Source: Bacteroidales bacterium (lineage in GTDB: Bacteria > Bacteroidota > Bacteroidia > Bacteroidales > Lentimicrobiaceae). From it: a DNA stretch of 20,883 bases. A program made the position numbers and the translations under genes. Positions 8,815 to 16,946 of this stretch are shown here, in pieces. The stretch spans positions 1 through 20,883 of the forward strand of contig JADIZB010000002.1 of NCBI GenBank assembly GCA_016705005.1, in the 5' to 3' direction. The notes beneath the pieces were generated by a model. That model saw nothing but the letters and a program-made list of their open reading frames with translations. It searched no databases and was not told the origin of the DNA. Within the stretch, counting starts at the first letter, position 1; the number at the start of each line of letters is the position of its first letter.

Positions 8815-9473
8815 ATGAGCAGTGAAATAGTAAAAGATATGATCATCGAGAATATGATGGATGATTACGAAATAAAGGATGGGTACCAGAAAGGGATTTA
8901 TACAATGCAAAACCATTAAAAAACTGGCGTCCCATTATCATGAAATCCTGAAACTGATTGGTGAAGACCCGGGCCGTGAAGGCCTTGAAAAAGACACCTG
9001 AGCGTGTTGCCAAAGCCATGCAGTTCCTCACACACGGATATGACCTGAAGCCTGAAGATATTCTGAAATCAGCTATGTTTAAAGAAGATTACCGTCAGAT
9101 GGTACTGGTTAAAGACATTGAAGTGTATTCGATGTGCGAACACCATATGATTCCCTTTTTCGGCAGGGCACATGTGGCTTATATCCCTAACGGACACATT
9201 GTGGGACCGAGTAAGATCCCCCGCATTGTTGATGCTTTCGCAAGACGCCTTCAGGTTCAGGAACGGTTGACAACCCAGATAAAGGAATGTATTCAGGATA
9301 CCCTGAAGCCTTTGGGGGTTGCAGTGGTTATTGAAGCCCAGCACATGTGCATGAGCATGCGCGGTATCCAGAAACAGAATTCCGTTACCACTACCTCCGA
9401 TTTTACCGGTGCATTTTTGGTGGATAAAACCAGGGCTGAGTTTATCCACCTGATCGGATCCAGACTGCATTAA
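8815..9473 (+). CDS. folE: GTP cyclohydrolase I (two frameshifts near the 5' end)
   Basis: Converts GTP to 7,8-dihydroneopterin triphosphate and formate, the entry to folate, biopterin and queuosine pathways. The conserved body is in one frame: KKTPERVAKAMQFLTHGYD, KDIEVYSMCEHHMIPFFGRA (zinc Cys and catalytic His), HVAYIPNGHIVGPSKIPRI, FARRLQVQERLTTQI, VAVVIEAQHMCMSMRGIQKQ (second zinc Cys) and NSVTTTSDFTGAF. The N-terminal part starts at ATG 8815 (MSSEIVKDMIIENMMDDYE) and needs two one-base deletions to join: one between about 8880 and 8912, leading into IKKLASHYHEILKLIGEDPG, and one in the A run at 8988-8992, where GLEKTPERV is otherwise broken. Corrected length is about 219 residues, normal for the family. 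The frameshifts affect highly conserved sequence and are probably errors. Second gene of the pterin pair; a strong hairpin terminator follows. Confidence 0.92.
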
Positions 9474-9490
9474 CGATATGCACAGGTTCC

Positions 9491-9532
9491 GAAAGGCAGC
9501 ATTTCACTCAATTCAGTGGGATGCTGCCTTTC
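9491..9532 (+). terminator. Hairpin terminator after folE
   Basis: GAAAGGCAGCAT (9491-9502) pairs perfectly with ATGCTGCCTTTC (9521-9532), a 12-bp stem; inside it CACT (9505-9508) pairs with AGTG (9515-9518) around the loop CAATTC. The following TCTATTTACG is only moderately T-rich, so it may act in either direction or be factor-assisted. It lies 18 bases after the folE stop. Confidence 0.75.
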
Positions 9533-9551
9533 TATTTACGCTTTAATCATG

Positions 9552-9559
9552 TACATTTG
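9552..9559 (+). promoter_or_regulatory. Candidate promoter for the M14 peptidase run
   Basis: TACATTTG matches TAnnTTTG; 19 bases upstream is TTTC (9529-9532), one mismatch from the -33 TTTG. It sits right after the folE terminator and would give a leader of about 45-50 bases before the ATG at 9614. Confidence 0.5.
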
Positions 9560-9613
9560 TGTTTCAGACTGACTACCATTTCACTCTCAGAACGGTCTGT
9601 TAAAAGATAACCC

Positions 9614-11113
9614 ATGACACCCAGGCAAATTCTCCTGCTTATTCCGGCGATGTTCTTTTCTGCTGTTGTTTTTCCACAGGAAATACTCACGCCCGCTGAA
9701 AAACTGAACTTTGAACAGGTTTCTTCCTACACTGATCTTTCGGCTTATATCAGACAGATCGATGCGCAATCCGATCTGGTAAGCATTGAGAAAACCGGCT
9801 CATCCGTTAAAGGCCGGGAAATCAATGCGCTTCTTTTCTCGACCTCGGGTTTCGGCAGGGATGCCGGGAAAATCAGGGTGCTGATTTTTGCTCAGCAGCA
9901 CGGCAACGAACAGAGCGGAAAGGAAGGTGCACTCCTGCTTGCCCGTGAGCTGATCAGACCTGAAAACCGTTACCTTTTCGACAGGATTGACTTTGCCCTT
10001 ATTCCGCAAATAAACCCCGACGGTTCTGAGGTTAACAAACGGCGCAATGCAAATGATGCCGACCTCAACCGGAATCACCTGATTCTGACAGAACCTGAGA
10101 CCATGGCTTTACACAATTTCTTCGACAAGTACCGGTTTGAAGTTACTATGGATGTGCATGAGTATTCACCTTTCGGAGATGACTGGGTTACGGCCGGCTT
10201 CCGTAAAAATTCAGAGGTTACACTGGGCACCACAACCAATCTTAACGTGCCGGAGAAGATCAGGATGTTTTCACAGAACAAAGCACTTCCATTTCTTTTC
10301 AACTTTTTAGGGAACAGAAATTTCTCCTGTTTTACCTATTGCCCCGGAGATCCTCCGGGCAACGGATATATCCGGCACAGCACATTTGATATCAATGACG
10401 GGAGGCAGAGTTTCGGAATTCAGAGCACCTTGTCCTTTATCCAGGAAGGAATGAACGGGAAGGACGATTACACGGATAATCTCAAAAAACGGGCACAGGG
10501 ACAGATGACCGGGATGCGCGGCCTGCTTGAATTTGTTTTTTTAAACAAGAAGGAAGTCATTAAAATAACCGGCAGGGAAAGGCAACTACTGATGAGTGGG
10601 AAAGCTAACCCGGTTATTTCCGTTCAATCGGAGCACATCGGGAACGGCCAGGTTTTAAACCTGCCTGTTTTTTCGTATAAAACCGGAATGGATTCGATGG
10701 TAAAGGCAACAGATTACCGTCCGGTAGTCAGTTCGCTGAAGGATGTTGTAAGACCCACGGGCTACCTAATTCCTGATAAGTTGTACGAAATTATGGAATG
10801 GGCAGGCCGTCATAATTTTGAAATGCGTGAATATTTGCCAGGCCGGGCAGATGTTATACAGGAATATACCATCCTGAAAACCGATTCCATCGACTTTGAA
10901 GGTGATATTGTTCTCAATCCCTTTGTTGAAATCAGGGAGTACCCGGCAGTTCAGCTTGCCGGTAAATATGTATTCATACCCACAGCCCAGATAAAAGGAA
11001 CCCTAATTGCACTGGGACTTGAGCCGGCTTCCATGCTCGGCCTGGTGACCTATAAGAGATACCGGCACCTTCTGAAAATCGGGGAAGTATACCCTATCCT
11101 CAGAATAAAATAA
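9614..11113 (+). CDS. Exported M14 family zinc metallopeptidase
   Basis: A 499-residue zinc carboxypeptidase-like protein. Residues 1-22 form a signal peptide ending near VVFPQ, so it acts in the periplasm or outside. Zinc-ligand motif His96-x-x-Glu99 (QQHGNEQSG) and third ligand His182 (DVHEYSPFG) are present; NPDGSEVNKRRNANDADLNR supplies the substrate-binding Asn152-Arg153, and Glu278 (FIQEGMNG) is a plausible catalytic Glu. The catalytic domain covers about residues 35-300; the remaining ~200 residues (beta-rich by appearance) are a C-terminal extension I cannot name. The M14 superfamily includes both carboxypeptidases and N-acyl amino acid deacylases (AstE type), so its substrate is open. 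It is the first gene of a plus-strand run; the racemase-like gene begins 53 bases downstream. Start chosen at the ATG that gives the signal peptide. Confidence 0.87.
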   Translation: MTPRQILLLIPAMFFSAVVFPQEILTPAEKLNFEQVSSYTDLSAYIRQIDAQSDLVSIEKTGSSVKGREINALLFSTSGFGRDAGKIRVLIFAQQHGNEQSGKEGALLLARELIRPENRYLFDRIDFALIPQINPDGSEVNKRRNANDADLNRNHLILTEPETMALHNFFDKYRFEVTMDVHEYSPFGDDWVTAGFRKNSEVTLGTTTNLNVPEKIRMFSQNKALPFLFNFLGNRNFSCFTYCPGDPPGNGYIRHSTFDINDGRQSFGIQSTLSFIQEGMNGKDDYTDNLKKRAQGQMTGMRGLLEFVFLNKKEVIKITGRERQLLMSGKANPVISVQSEHIGNGQVLNLPVFSYKTGMDSMVKATDYRPVVSSLKDVVRPTGYLIPDKLYEIMEWAGRHNFEMREYLPGRADVIQEYTILKTDSIDFEGDIVLNPFVEIREYPAVQLAGKYVFIPTAQIKGTLIALGLEPASMLGLVTYKRYRHLLKIGEVYPILRIK

Positions 11114-11166
11114 ACCACTCCGGTACATTGCCGGTCAGAAGAATGAACACGATAAAAAACAACACT

Positions 11167-12282
11167 ATGAAGATCGAAAGTATTGAATTACGTCACATCA
11201 AAATGGAACTGGTCAGCCCCTTTGTCACCTCTATGGGGACTGAGTATGATGAAGAACACATCATTGTCAGGGTTGAAGGTGATGGTGTTACCGGCTGGGG
11301 TGAGAGTGTGGCCGAGGGAACCCCATTTTATTCTTATGAAACTGTTCAGACAGCCTGGCATATCCTGAAAGATTTTCTGATTCCGGCCATACTCGGTAAA
11401 GATCTGAAAGATGTGGCGGAATCGAATGCGCTCAATGCCAAAGTGCGTGGTCATATGATGGCCAAAGCCGGGCTGGAAGCTGCTCTGTGGGATGCTTTTG
11501 CCAAATCGCAGAACATATCCCTTTCAAAAATGCTGGGTGGCACACGCGAAAAAGTCGATGTCGGTGTCAGCATCGGCATACAATCGTCGGTACCCGAATT
11601 GATCCATAAGGTGGAAGGTTACCTGGCCGAAGGCTATAAAAGGATCAAGATCAAAATCTCCCCGGGTCTTGACATCCAGTTTGTGGAAGCCTTGACGAAA
11701 GAATTCCCCGGTCTCCTGTTGCAGGTAGATGCCAACTCCGCCTACACCCTCGACGACATCGGACTGTTCAGGAAAATGGATGATTACGGACTGTCACTTA
11801 TCGAGCAACCACTTGGCTATGAAGATATTTTCGACCATTCGAAGCTGCAGCGTGAGCTTAAAACACCCATCTGTCTTGACGAAAGCATCCACTCACTGGA
11901 TGATACCCGTGCTGCTATTGAACTTGAAAGCTGCCGAATCATCAATATCAAGCCGGGGAGAGTTGGGGGCTTCACCGAATCGAAACTGATTCACGACTAC
12001 TGTGCCTCAATGAAGATACCGGTATGGCACGGGGGTATGCTGGAATCAGGAATCGGCCGTGCCGGAAATGTTGCACTTGCATCATTGCACAACTTTACGC
12101 TTCCGGGTGATATATCAGCCAGCAAGCGATATTATAAGGAGGATATTGTAGAACCTGAATTTGTGGTCAATCCTGACGGAACCATGGATGTTCCTGTGAA
12201 GCCGGGCATCGGGGTTGAAGTAAATATGAGAATGCTGGATAAGGTAACTGTCAGAAAAGAAATTTTCAAAATCAACAAGTAA
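11167..12282 (+). CDS. o-Succinylbenzoate synthase / N-succinylamino acid racemase family enzyme (enolase superfamily)
   Basis: A 371-residue member of the MLE subgroup of the enolase superfamily. It holds the full catalytic set: K161-x-K163 (KRIKIKIS), metal ligands Asp188 (QVDAN), Glu213 (IEQP), Asp238 (CLDES), and Lys262 (INIKPG) on the opposite face. The segment HGGMLESGIGRAGNVALASL and then FTLPGDISASKRYY is characteristic of the Gram-positive-type OSBS/NSAR group, not of L-Ala-D/L-Glu epimerases. Members either dehydrate SHCHC in menaquinone synthesis (MenC) or racemise N-succinyl amino acids, and some do both. No other men genes are nearby, while a GNAT gene follows 21 bases later and an M14 peptidase precedes it, which favours the racemase role; this is inference. 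ATG 11167 gives the usual MKIESIELR start; 11143 (MNTIKNNT) is an alternative. Confidence 0.87.
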   Translation: MKIESIELRHIKMELVSPFVTSMGTEYDEEHIIVRVEGDGVTGWGESVAEGTPFYSYETVQTAWHILKDFLIPAILGKDLKDVAESNALNAKVRGHMMAKAGLEAALWDAFAKSQNISLSKMLGGTREKVDVGVSIGIQSSVPELIHKVEGYLAEGYKRIKIKISPGLDIQFVEALTKEFPGLLLQVDANSAYTLDDIGLFRKMDDYGLSLIEQPLGYEDIFDHSKLQRELKTPICLDESIHSLDDTRAAIELESCRIINIKPGRVGGFTESKLIHDYCASMKIPVWHGGMLESGIGRAGNVALASLHNFTLPGDISASKRYYKEDIVEPEFVVNPDGTMDVPVKPGIGVEVNMRMLDKVTVRKEIFKINK

Positions 12283-12303
12283 ACTTCAACATTTCAGATT
12301 TCA

Positions 12304-13158
12304 ATGGAGATCAAATCTTTGGATGGTGTTGACAGCCAGGTCCTGCATCAGGCTTTTGTCCGCGCATTTGCCGGTTATGACGCCCCTACCCCTGACGAGT
12401 CCGCACTTCAAACAATGCTGGCAAGGAGAGGGTTCAACCCGGCCCTTTCCTTCGGAGCTTTCGACGGAGGAGAACTGGTCAGCTTTACATTCAATGGTAC
12501 AGGGTTCTATTGCAAAACAGCCACTGTCTATGACACCGGAACCGGAACCATTCCTGAATACCGGAAACAGGGTCTGGCAAAGCGCATTTTCAGCGAATCA
12601 AAACCAGTTTTGGTTTCGGCCGGGATGAAACAGTACCTGCTTGAAGTTCTCCGGCAAAATGTAAAAGCTGTTGAATTATACCAGAGCCTGGGGTTTGAAA
12701 TGGTCAGGGAATTCGATTATTACTATGCCCCTGCCAAAGACATCAACCAGAAGCAGGTTACGACCGATTCCGGTATTGAATTTCAGGAGATTTCTGAACC
12801 GGACATAGATCTCTTCAGCTCTTTTCAGGATTTCAGACCATCCTGGCAAAACAGCTTCGAGGCTGTAAACAGGAGACTGAATGATTTCACAATCATCACT
12901 GCTACATATAAAGGAATTATTACAGGGTATGGGATTCTGGAGCCATTGTCCGGTGACATTACCCAGATTGCTGTTAAACATTCTTTCCGCCGCAATGGAA
13001 TAGGAACTGCCCTGCTGAACCGGATGCTTGACCTCAACAGATTTGGTTCGGTCAAGATGATTAATGTTGAAAAAAACTGTCATTCTCTCAGCAGTCTGGC
13101 CGATAGTTTTGGCTGGAAACCAGCCGGGAGTCAGTTTGAAATGATGAGCAAGCTGTGA
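12304..13158 (+). CDS. Tandem-domain GNAT N-acyltransferase
   Basis: A 284-residue protein with two GNAT folds. The first (about 1-145) has the acetyl-CoA motif as RKQGLAKRI (residues 87-95) followed by LEVLRQNVKAVELYQSLGFE, the typical beta5-helix end. The second (about 155-284) has IAVKHSFRRNGIGTALLNRM with RRNGIG at 229-234, then a divergent tail ending SLADSFGWKPAG. GNAT enzymes move an acyl group from CoA to an amine. It lies 21 bases after the OSBS/NSAR gene and overlaps or nearly touches the HD gene. In described N-succinylamino acid racemase clusters a GNAT succinyltransferase supplies the substrate, so this could have that role; the sequence alone does not show its acceptor or acyl donor. 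Confidence 0.85.
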   Translation: MEIKSLDGVDSQVLHQAFVRAFAGYDAPTPDESALQTMLARRGFNPALSFGAFDGGELVSFTFNGTGFYCKTATVYDTGTGTIPEYRKQGLAKRIFSESKPVLVSAGMKQYLLEVLRQNVKAVELYQSLGFEMVREFDYYYAPAKDINQKQVTTDSGIEFQEISEPDIDLFSSFQDFRPSWQNSFEAVNRRLNDFTIITATYKGIITGYGILEPLSGDITQIAVKHSFRRNGIGTALLNRMLDLNRFGSVKMINVEKNCHSLSSLADSFGWKPAGSQFEMMSKL

Positions 13159-13850
13159 AAGATAAAACACTTAAACAAAAAGATTGCCTTTCTGACATGA
13201 ATCAGGATTCCGTTTTACTCCCAACCATTGAATTCATCAGGAAAACAATGGCAGGTGCTGAGGGCGGGCATGACTGGTGGCATATTTTCAGGGTATGGAA
13301 GATGGCACTCAGAATAGCTGAGTCGGAAGATGCAGATCTTCTGGTTGTACAATTGGGAGCTTTGTTACACGATATTGCTGATGTAAAGTTCAATAACGGG
13401 GATGAAAAGATCGGACCCCGGATGGCCGGTGAGTTTCTTGATTCAATTGGGGTTTCAGTCGAAACCAGAGATCATGTCCGGAAAATAATCGAGAACATCT
13501 CATATAAAGGAGGAAAGGAGGTTCAGAGTTTCAGATCAGCAGAGCTGGATATTGTACAGGACGCTGACCGGCTTGATGCTCTCGGGGCTATCGGCATTGC
13601 CCGGACATTCAACTACGGTGGACACAGGAACAGGGAGATTTATAATCCTGGAATAAAACCCGACCTGAATATGGATAAGGAAGCTTATTATAAAAGTTCA
13701 GCTCCGACCCTGAATCATTTCTATGAGAAACTACTGCTTCTTAAGGACAGGATGAATACAGAAACAGGGCGCAGAATGGCTCAGCGGCGACACGATTTCA
13801 TGTTAAGCTATCTGGATGAATTTTACCGGGAATGGGAAGGGCAAGAATAG
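13155..13850 (+). CDS. HD-domain phosphohydrolase (YpgQ/YedJ-like)
   Basis: Metal-dependent hydrolase of the HD superfamily. Counting from the ATG at 13197 (217 residues), the metal ligands are His29 within GGHDWWHIFRVW, His58-Asp59 (LLHDIADVK) and Asp122 (IVQDADRLDALGAIGIARTF). This arrangement, including the D-A-D-R-L-D-A-L-G stretch, matches the YpgQ/YedJ group; Bacillus YpgQ is reported to release pyrophosphate from nucleoside triphosphates, but the in vivo substrate is unclear. Two starts are possible: GTG at 13155, which overlaps the GNAT stop (GTGA) and adds a 14-residue polar tail, or ATG at 13197, which lies closer to the usual N-terminus. I favour the ATG for the protein but give the longer frame. 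Probably co-transcribed with the GNAT gene. Confidence 0.82.
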   Translation: MKDKTLKQKDCLSDMNQDSVLLPTIEFIRKTMAGAEGGHDWWHIFRVWKMALRIAESEDADLLVVQLGALLHDIADVKFNNGDEKIGPRMAGEFLDSIGVSVETRDHVRKIIENISYKGGKEVQSFRSAELDIVQDADRLDALGAIGIARTFNYGGHRNREIYNPGIKPDLNMDKEAYYKSSAPTLNHFYEKLLLLKDRMNTETGRRMAQRRHDFMLSYLDEFYREWEGQE

Positions 13851-13972
13851 AAAACAACACAATCTCTTATTAAATTCATGGTAGTCAATACAAAATGTAA
13901 ATGGAAAAGTATAAGCAGAATATGACATTACAAAAATCCAAAAAGGCAATTAATTGAAAAGAAGCAAAAAAA

Positions 13973-14353
13973 ATGGGTTGGAAAGCTGGTCATAATAAAA
14001 ACCTGGGAATACTGGAAGTGACTTTTACCGGTTCACCGGAGATTGAAGAACTCAAGGCAGCCGTAATGTCGTCGCTCAAACTTTGTTATGAGAAGCAGGT
14101 AACCAGGGTGCTTGCTGATTGTTCTAAAATGGTTTCTTCTGTAAATGATTCAATCATGAGTACTTACGAACTGGGCTCCTTTTACGAATCACTCAAAATT
14201 GAAATTCTTATGAAAGAGGCCATCATCCTTCCTGAAAATGAAAAAGCTGCTGCTATGATGTATTTCTTTGAAACTACAGCACGCAACCGTGGTTTTAATG
14301 TTCGTGTTTTCGCTGAACGCGATGATGCACTATCCTGGTTGCTGAAGGTGTAA
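13973..14353 (+). CDS. SpoIIAA/STAS-like small protein
   Basis: A 126-residue soluble protein with alternating strands and helices: NLGILEVTFTGSPEIEELKA, VMSSLKLCYEKQVTRVLADC, then AIILPENEKAAAMMYFFETT and FNVRVFAERDDALSWL. The strand-helix order and the closing 'VFAERDDALSWL' resemble STAS/SpoIIAA-like domain proteins common in Bacteroidota, which bind partners or lipids rather than catalyse. No Ser/Thr phosphorylation motif is evident. It stands alone with 122 bases upstream and 132 downstream and no obvious promoter box. The function is unknown, and the fold assignment is by general pattern only. Confidence 0.6.
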   Translation: MGWKAGHNKNLGILEVTFTGSPEIEELKAAVMSSLKLCYEKQVTRVLADCSKMVSSVNDSIMSTYELGSFYESLKIEILMKEAIILPENEKAAAMMYFFETTARNRGFNVRVFAERDDALSWLLKV

Positions 14354-14444
14354 CTGATCTCCTGTTTTCATCTGAATCCTACCCTCAGGAATTCATTGAA
14401 GGTTAATTTTCAAATTGGTCCAAACTTTTTCAGCGTAATCTGTT

Positions 14445-14452
14445 TATATTTG
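14445..14452 (+). promoter_or_regulatory. Candidate promoter for the nadE-like/ligase operon
   Basis: TATATTTG matches the TAnnTTTG -7 box and lies 33 bases before the ATG at 14486. No TTTG is found at the usual -33 distance. Its position argues that the coding region starts at 14486 and not upstream at 14396. Confidence 0.5.
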
Positions 14453-14485
14453 TTGATATATTTAAAACTAACAAGCAAAATAACT

Positions 14486-15472
14486 ATGAATAAAATTCCT
14501 TTTTCAAAAGACATTCTAAAAATCAAGGATATCGAAGCGATGGCCGATCACCTTGGCAACATGCTGAAAGAAGAGATATTTTTCAAATACAAAAGGAAAG
14601 GTGCCGTTATCGGGATCAGTGGTGGAATTGATTCTTCGGTATCCATGGCCCTCGCAGCCAGGTACCTTGGTCCTGAGCGTGTTTTCGGTGTTATGATGCC
14701 TGAAAAAGATTCGAGTCCCGACAGTGAAAGTATGGCATCAAGGCTGGCTAAAAAGTTCGGGGTTGAAGCAGTTGTAGAAAACATCAGACCTGCTCTTGAA
14801 GGCTTTAAATGTTATGAAAGACGAGACGAAGCGATCAAAAGGGTTTTCCCTGATTTCGATCCTCTTACCGACAAATCTAAGATAGGAATCAACAAAACCG
14901 GGCTTGATCAGAAACTGCCGCCGGTTTTCCATCTTACTGTTATCGACAAATCAGGCAATCAGCAGAGCAGGATTATTCCCGTAAAGGAATATCTTCAGAT
15001 TGTCTCTGCTTCCAATCTCAAACAACGTTGCCGCATGGCCATGGTATATTATTATGCTGAGAAAATGCATTATGTTGTGATCGGAACTGCCAATAAGCAC
15101 GAAATAGATCAGGGGTTTTTTGTAAAATTCGGAGATGGTGGTGCAGATCTTTACCCACAGGCCAATCTTTACAAGACACAGGTTTATCAACTTGCAGCTT
15201 ACCTTGGTGTGAACCAGGAAATCATTGATCGTACTCCAACCACCGACACTTACAGTGCCGAACAGACCCAGGAAGAGTTCTTTTATCAGCTTCCGTTTGA
15301 TATCATGGATCCTATGTGGTACGGTTACGAAAACGGATACTCTCCGGAAGAAGTGGGTGAGGTTATGGGGATGTCAGCAGAAGAGGCAAAGATCATTTTT
15401 GAGAATTTTGCACGTAAAATAAAAACAACTGAATATTTAAGGGCTAATCCCTATTATTTCCCGCTCATCTAG
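14486..15472 (+). CDS. NadE-like ATP-pyrophosphatase (NAD+ synthase family, divergent)
   Basis: A 328-residue member of the NH3-dependent NAD+ synthase family, which adenylates a carboxylate with ATP and replaces AMP with ammonia. The PP-loop is GISGGIDSS (43-51); MPEKDSSPDSESM (71-83), SNLKQRCRMAMVYYYAE (176-192), GTANKHEIDQG (200-210) and FVKFGDGGADLYPQANLYKT (212-231) are clear NadE motifs. Differences from ordinary NadE: an extra region at about 109-170 (from CYERRDEAIKRVFPDFDPL to PVKEYLQIVS) and an altered C-terminus, TPTTDTYSAEQTQEEFFYQL and DPMWYGYENG, in place of the usual PSADLWEGQTDE-type lid. There is no glutaminase domain. The adenylating ligase starts 10 bases after its stop, so the two form an operon. 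It may be a genuine NAD synthase or a relative that amidates another acid; see findings. Start set by ATG 14486 behind a promoter box. Confidence 0.82.
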   Translation: MNKIPFSKDILKIKDIEAMADHLGNMLKEEIFFKYKRKGAVIGISGGIDSSVSMALAARYLGPERVFGVMMPEKDSSPDSESMASRLAKKFGVEAVVENIRPALEGFKCYERRDEAIKRVFPDFDPLTDKSKIGINKTGLDQKLPPVFHLTVIDKSGNQQSRIIPVKEYLQIVSASNLKQRCRMAMVYYYAEKMHYVVIGTANKHEIDQGFFVKFGDGGADLYPQANLYKTQVYQLAAYLGVNQEIIDRTPTTDTYSAEQTQEEFFYQLPFDIMDPMWYGYENGYSPEEVGEVMGMSAEEAKIIFENFARKIKTTEYLRANPYYFPLI

Positions 15473-15482
15473 CCGGTCATTT

Positions 15483-16946
15483 ATGAATGTTTTTGATTAC
15501 TTTTTCAGGAATTCCGCGGATCTGGAAAAAGAGGCAGTTGTAGGACGCGACAGCATAACCTACAAGGTTTTATATAATAATGCATTAAACGCCGCAGGGC
15601 AGTTTGGCAGAGCACACGGAGAGAACAATTATGTATTGATTCTGAGTGAAAACTCCGTGTTCTTTATCACTGCCTACCTTGCCCTGATGAAATCGGGCAA
15701 TATTTGTGTTCCTCTTAACCCTGCGATTGAGCTGGAAAACCTTGATAAAGTCCTGGCAAAAACCGGATCTACCCTTGCTTTTATCAGCAAACGCTATCAG
15801 CAAAGGTTTGCTTCTTACGGTTTTACAGTTTACGACGATGATTCGCTGAAATACTGGAATACTGCTGAAGCAAATAATTCAACTGTAGCCGATAAAGCAA
15901 CATTTGATGAAAACCGCCTTGCAGAGATCATCTTTACGTCCGGATCAACAGGGGAGCAGAAGGGAGTAATGATCACGCATAAAAATATTGTTGCCAATAC
16001 TTCCTCCATAGTTGAATACCTGAACCTGACTTCTGACGATACCATTGAAGTTGTAATGCCGTTTTATTACTGTTACGGACTTTCTCTTCTGCACACCCAT
16101 CTGAGGGTTGGAGGGGCTGTACACATGAATAACTCCTTTATATTTATCGGAAGTGTGATTGATGACCTTAACACCTACAAATGCACTGGATTCGCAGGTG
16201 TTCCAAGCCACTTCCAGATTCTGCTCAGAAAGACAAAAGACTTTAAAACCACAAAATTCCATACCCTCCGATATGTAACCCAGGCAGGTGGAAAACTGCA
16301 CACTGCGTTTATAGAAGAGTTTATTGATGCTTTCCCTGACATCAGGTTCAACGTGATGTATGGTCAGACGGAAGCAACAGCACGCTTATCGTATCTTCCT
16401 CCTGAAGACCTTCGTCGTAAGCTGGGATCATTGGGAAGAGGCATACCCGGGGTTACCCTGAAAGTTGTGGATGAAAACGGCATCCCCGTAAAACCAGGAG
16501 AAACAGGTGAAATCCTGGCCAGGGGAGACAATATAATGGCCGGGTATTTCAAAGATCCTGAAACTACTGCACAGACCATCAGGGATGGTTGGCTTTACAC
16601 CGGCGATATAGCAACGGTAGATGACGAAGGTTTTATTTTCATGCAATCCCGGGCCAAAGAGATCATCAAGGTGAGGGGAATCAGGATCAGTCCGAAAGAG
16701 ATTGAAGCCGTGATCGTAAACTATCCTGGTGTGATTGACTGTACCATTTCGGCCGAACACGATGATGTTACCGGCGAATCGGTTACTGCAACGGTTTTTG
16801 TAAATGAGGCCGATCTGGAGAAATTCAGCGAAGAAGCCATCAGACAGCATTGCGCTGTGAACCTTGCTTCATATAAAGTCCCCCAGAAAGTTGTTTTTGA
16901 AACAAAACTTACCTTCAATTCAGCTGGCAAGAAATCTAAATATTAA
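15483..16946 (+). CDS. Acyl-adenylate-forming ligase (AMP-binding, ANL superfamily)
   Basis: A 487-residue enzyme that activates a carboxylic acid with ATP and hands it to CoA or a carrier-protein thiol. All core motifs are present: P-loop FTSGSTGEQKGVMITH (151-166), PFYYCYG (193-199), YGQTEATARL (293-302), GWLYTGD (369-375), hinge SRAKEIIKVRG (389-399) and the C-terminal NSAGKKSKY with catalytic Lys483. It ends only four residues after that lysine, slightly short but complete. The length is closer to that of carrier-loading enzymes (DltA-like, or acyl-ACP ligases in glycan clusters) than to the long acyl-CoA synthetases. The substrate cannot be read from sequence. It is in an operon with the NadE-like gene; its stop shares the TTAA sequence with the stop of the opposing SGNH gene (4-base tail-to-tail overlap). 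Confidence 0.88.
   Translation: MNVFDYFFRNSADLEKEAVVGRDSITYKVLYNNALNAAGQFGRAHGENNYVLILSENSVFFITAYLALMKSGNICVPLNPAIELENLDKVLAKTGSTLAFISKRYQQRFASYGFTVYDDDSLKYWNTAEANNSTVADKATFDENRLAEIIFTSGSTGEQKGVMITHKNIVANTSSIVEYLNLTSDDTIEVVMPFYYCYGLSLLHTHLRVGGAVHMNNSFIFIGSVIDDLNTYKCTGFAGVPSHFQILLRKTKDFKTTKFHTLRYVTQAGGKLHTAFIEEFIDAFPDIRFNVMYGQTEATARLSYLPPEDLRRKLGSLGRGIPGVTLKVVDENGIPVKPGETGEILARGDNIMAGYFKDPETTAQTIRDGWLYTGDIATVDDEGFIFMQSRAKEIIKVRGIRISPKEIEAVIVNYPGVIDCTISAEHDDVTGESVTATVFVNEADLEKFSEEAIRQHCAVNLASYKVPQKVVFETKLTFNSAGKKSKY

Noticed and set aside
8815..9000. Programmed ribosomal frameshifting in folE
   Set aside because: Two shifts in the same direction within about 100 bases are needed, one in a plain A run inside a universally conserved motif; sequencing error is simpler.
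11167..12282. L-Ala-D/L-Glu (dipeptide) epimerase
   Set aside because: It lacks the C-terminal DxD motif typical of those epimerases and has the GGMLESGIGRA / LPGDISAS sequence of the OSBS/NSAR group.
14396..14485. Upstream start giving the NadE-like protein 30 extra residues
   Set aside because: The extra segment contains the TATATTTG promoter box and non-conserved hydrophobic sequence; ATG 14486 gives a normal N-terminus.
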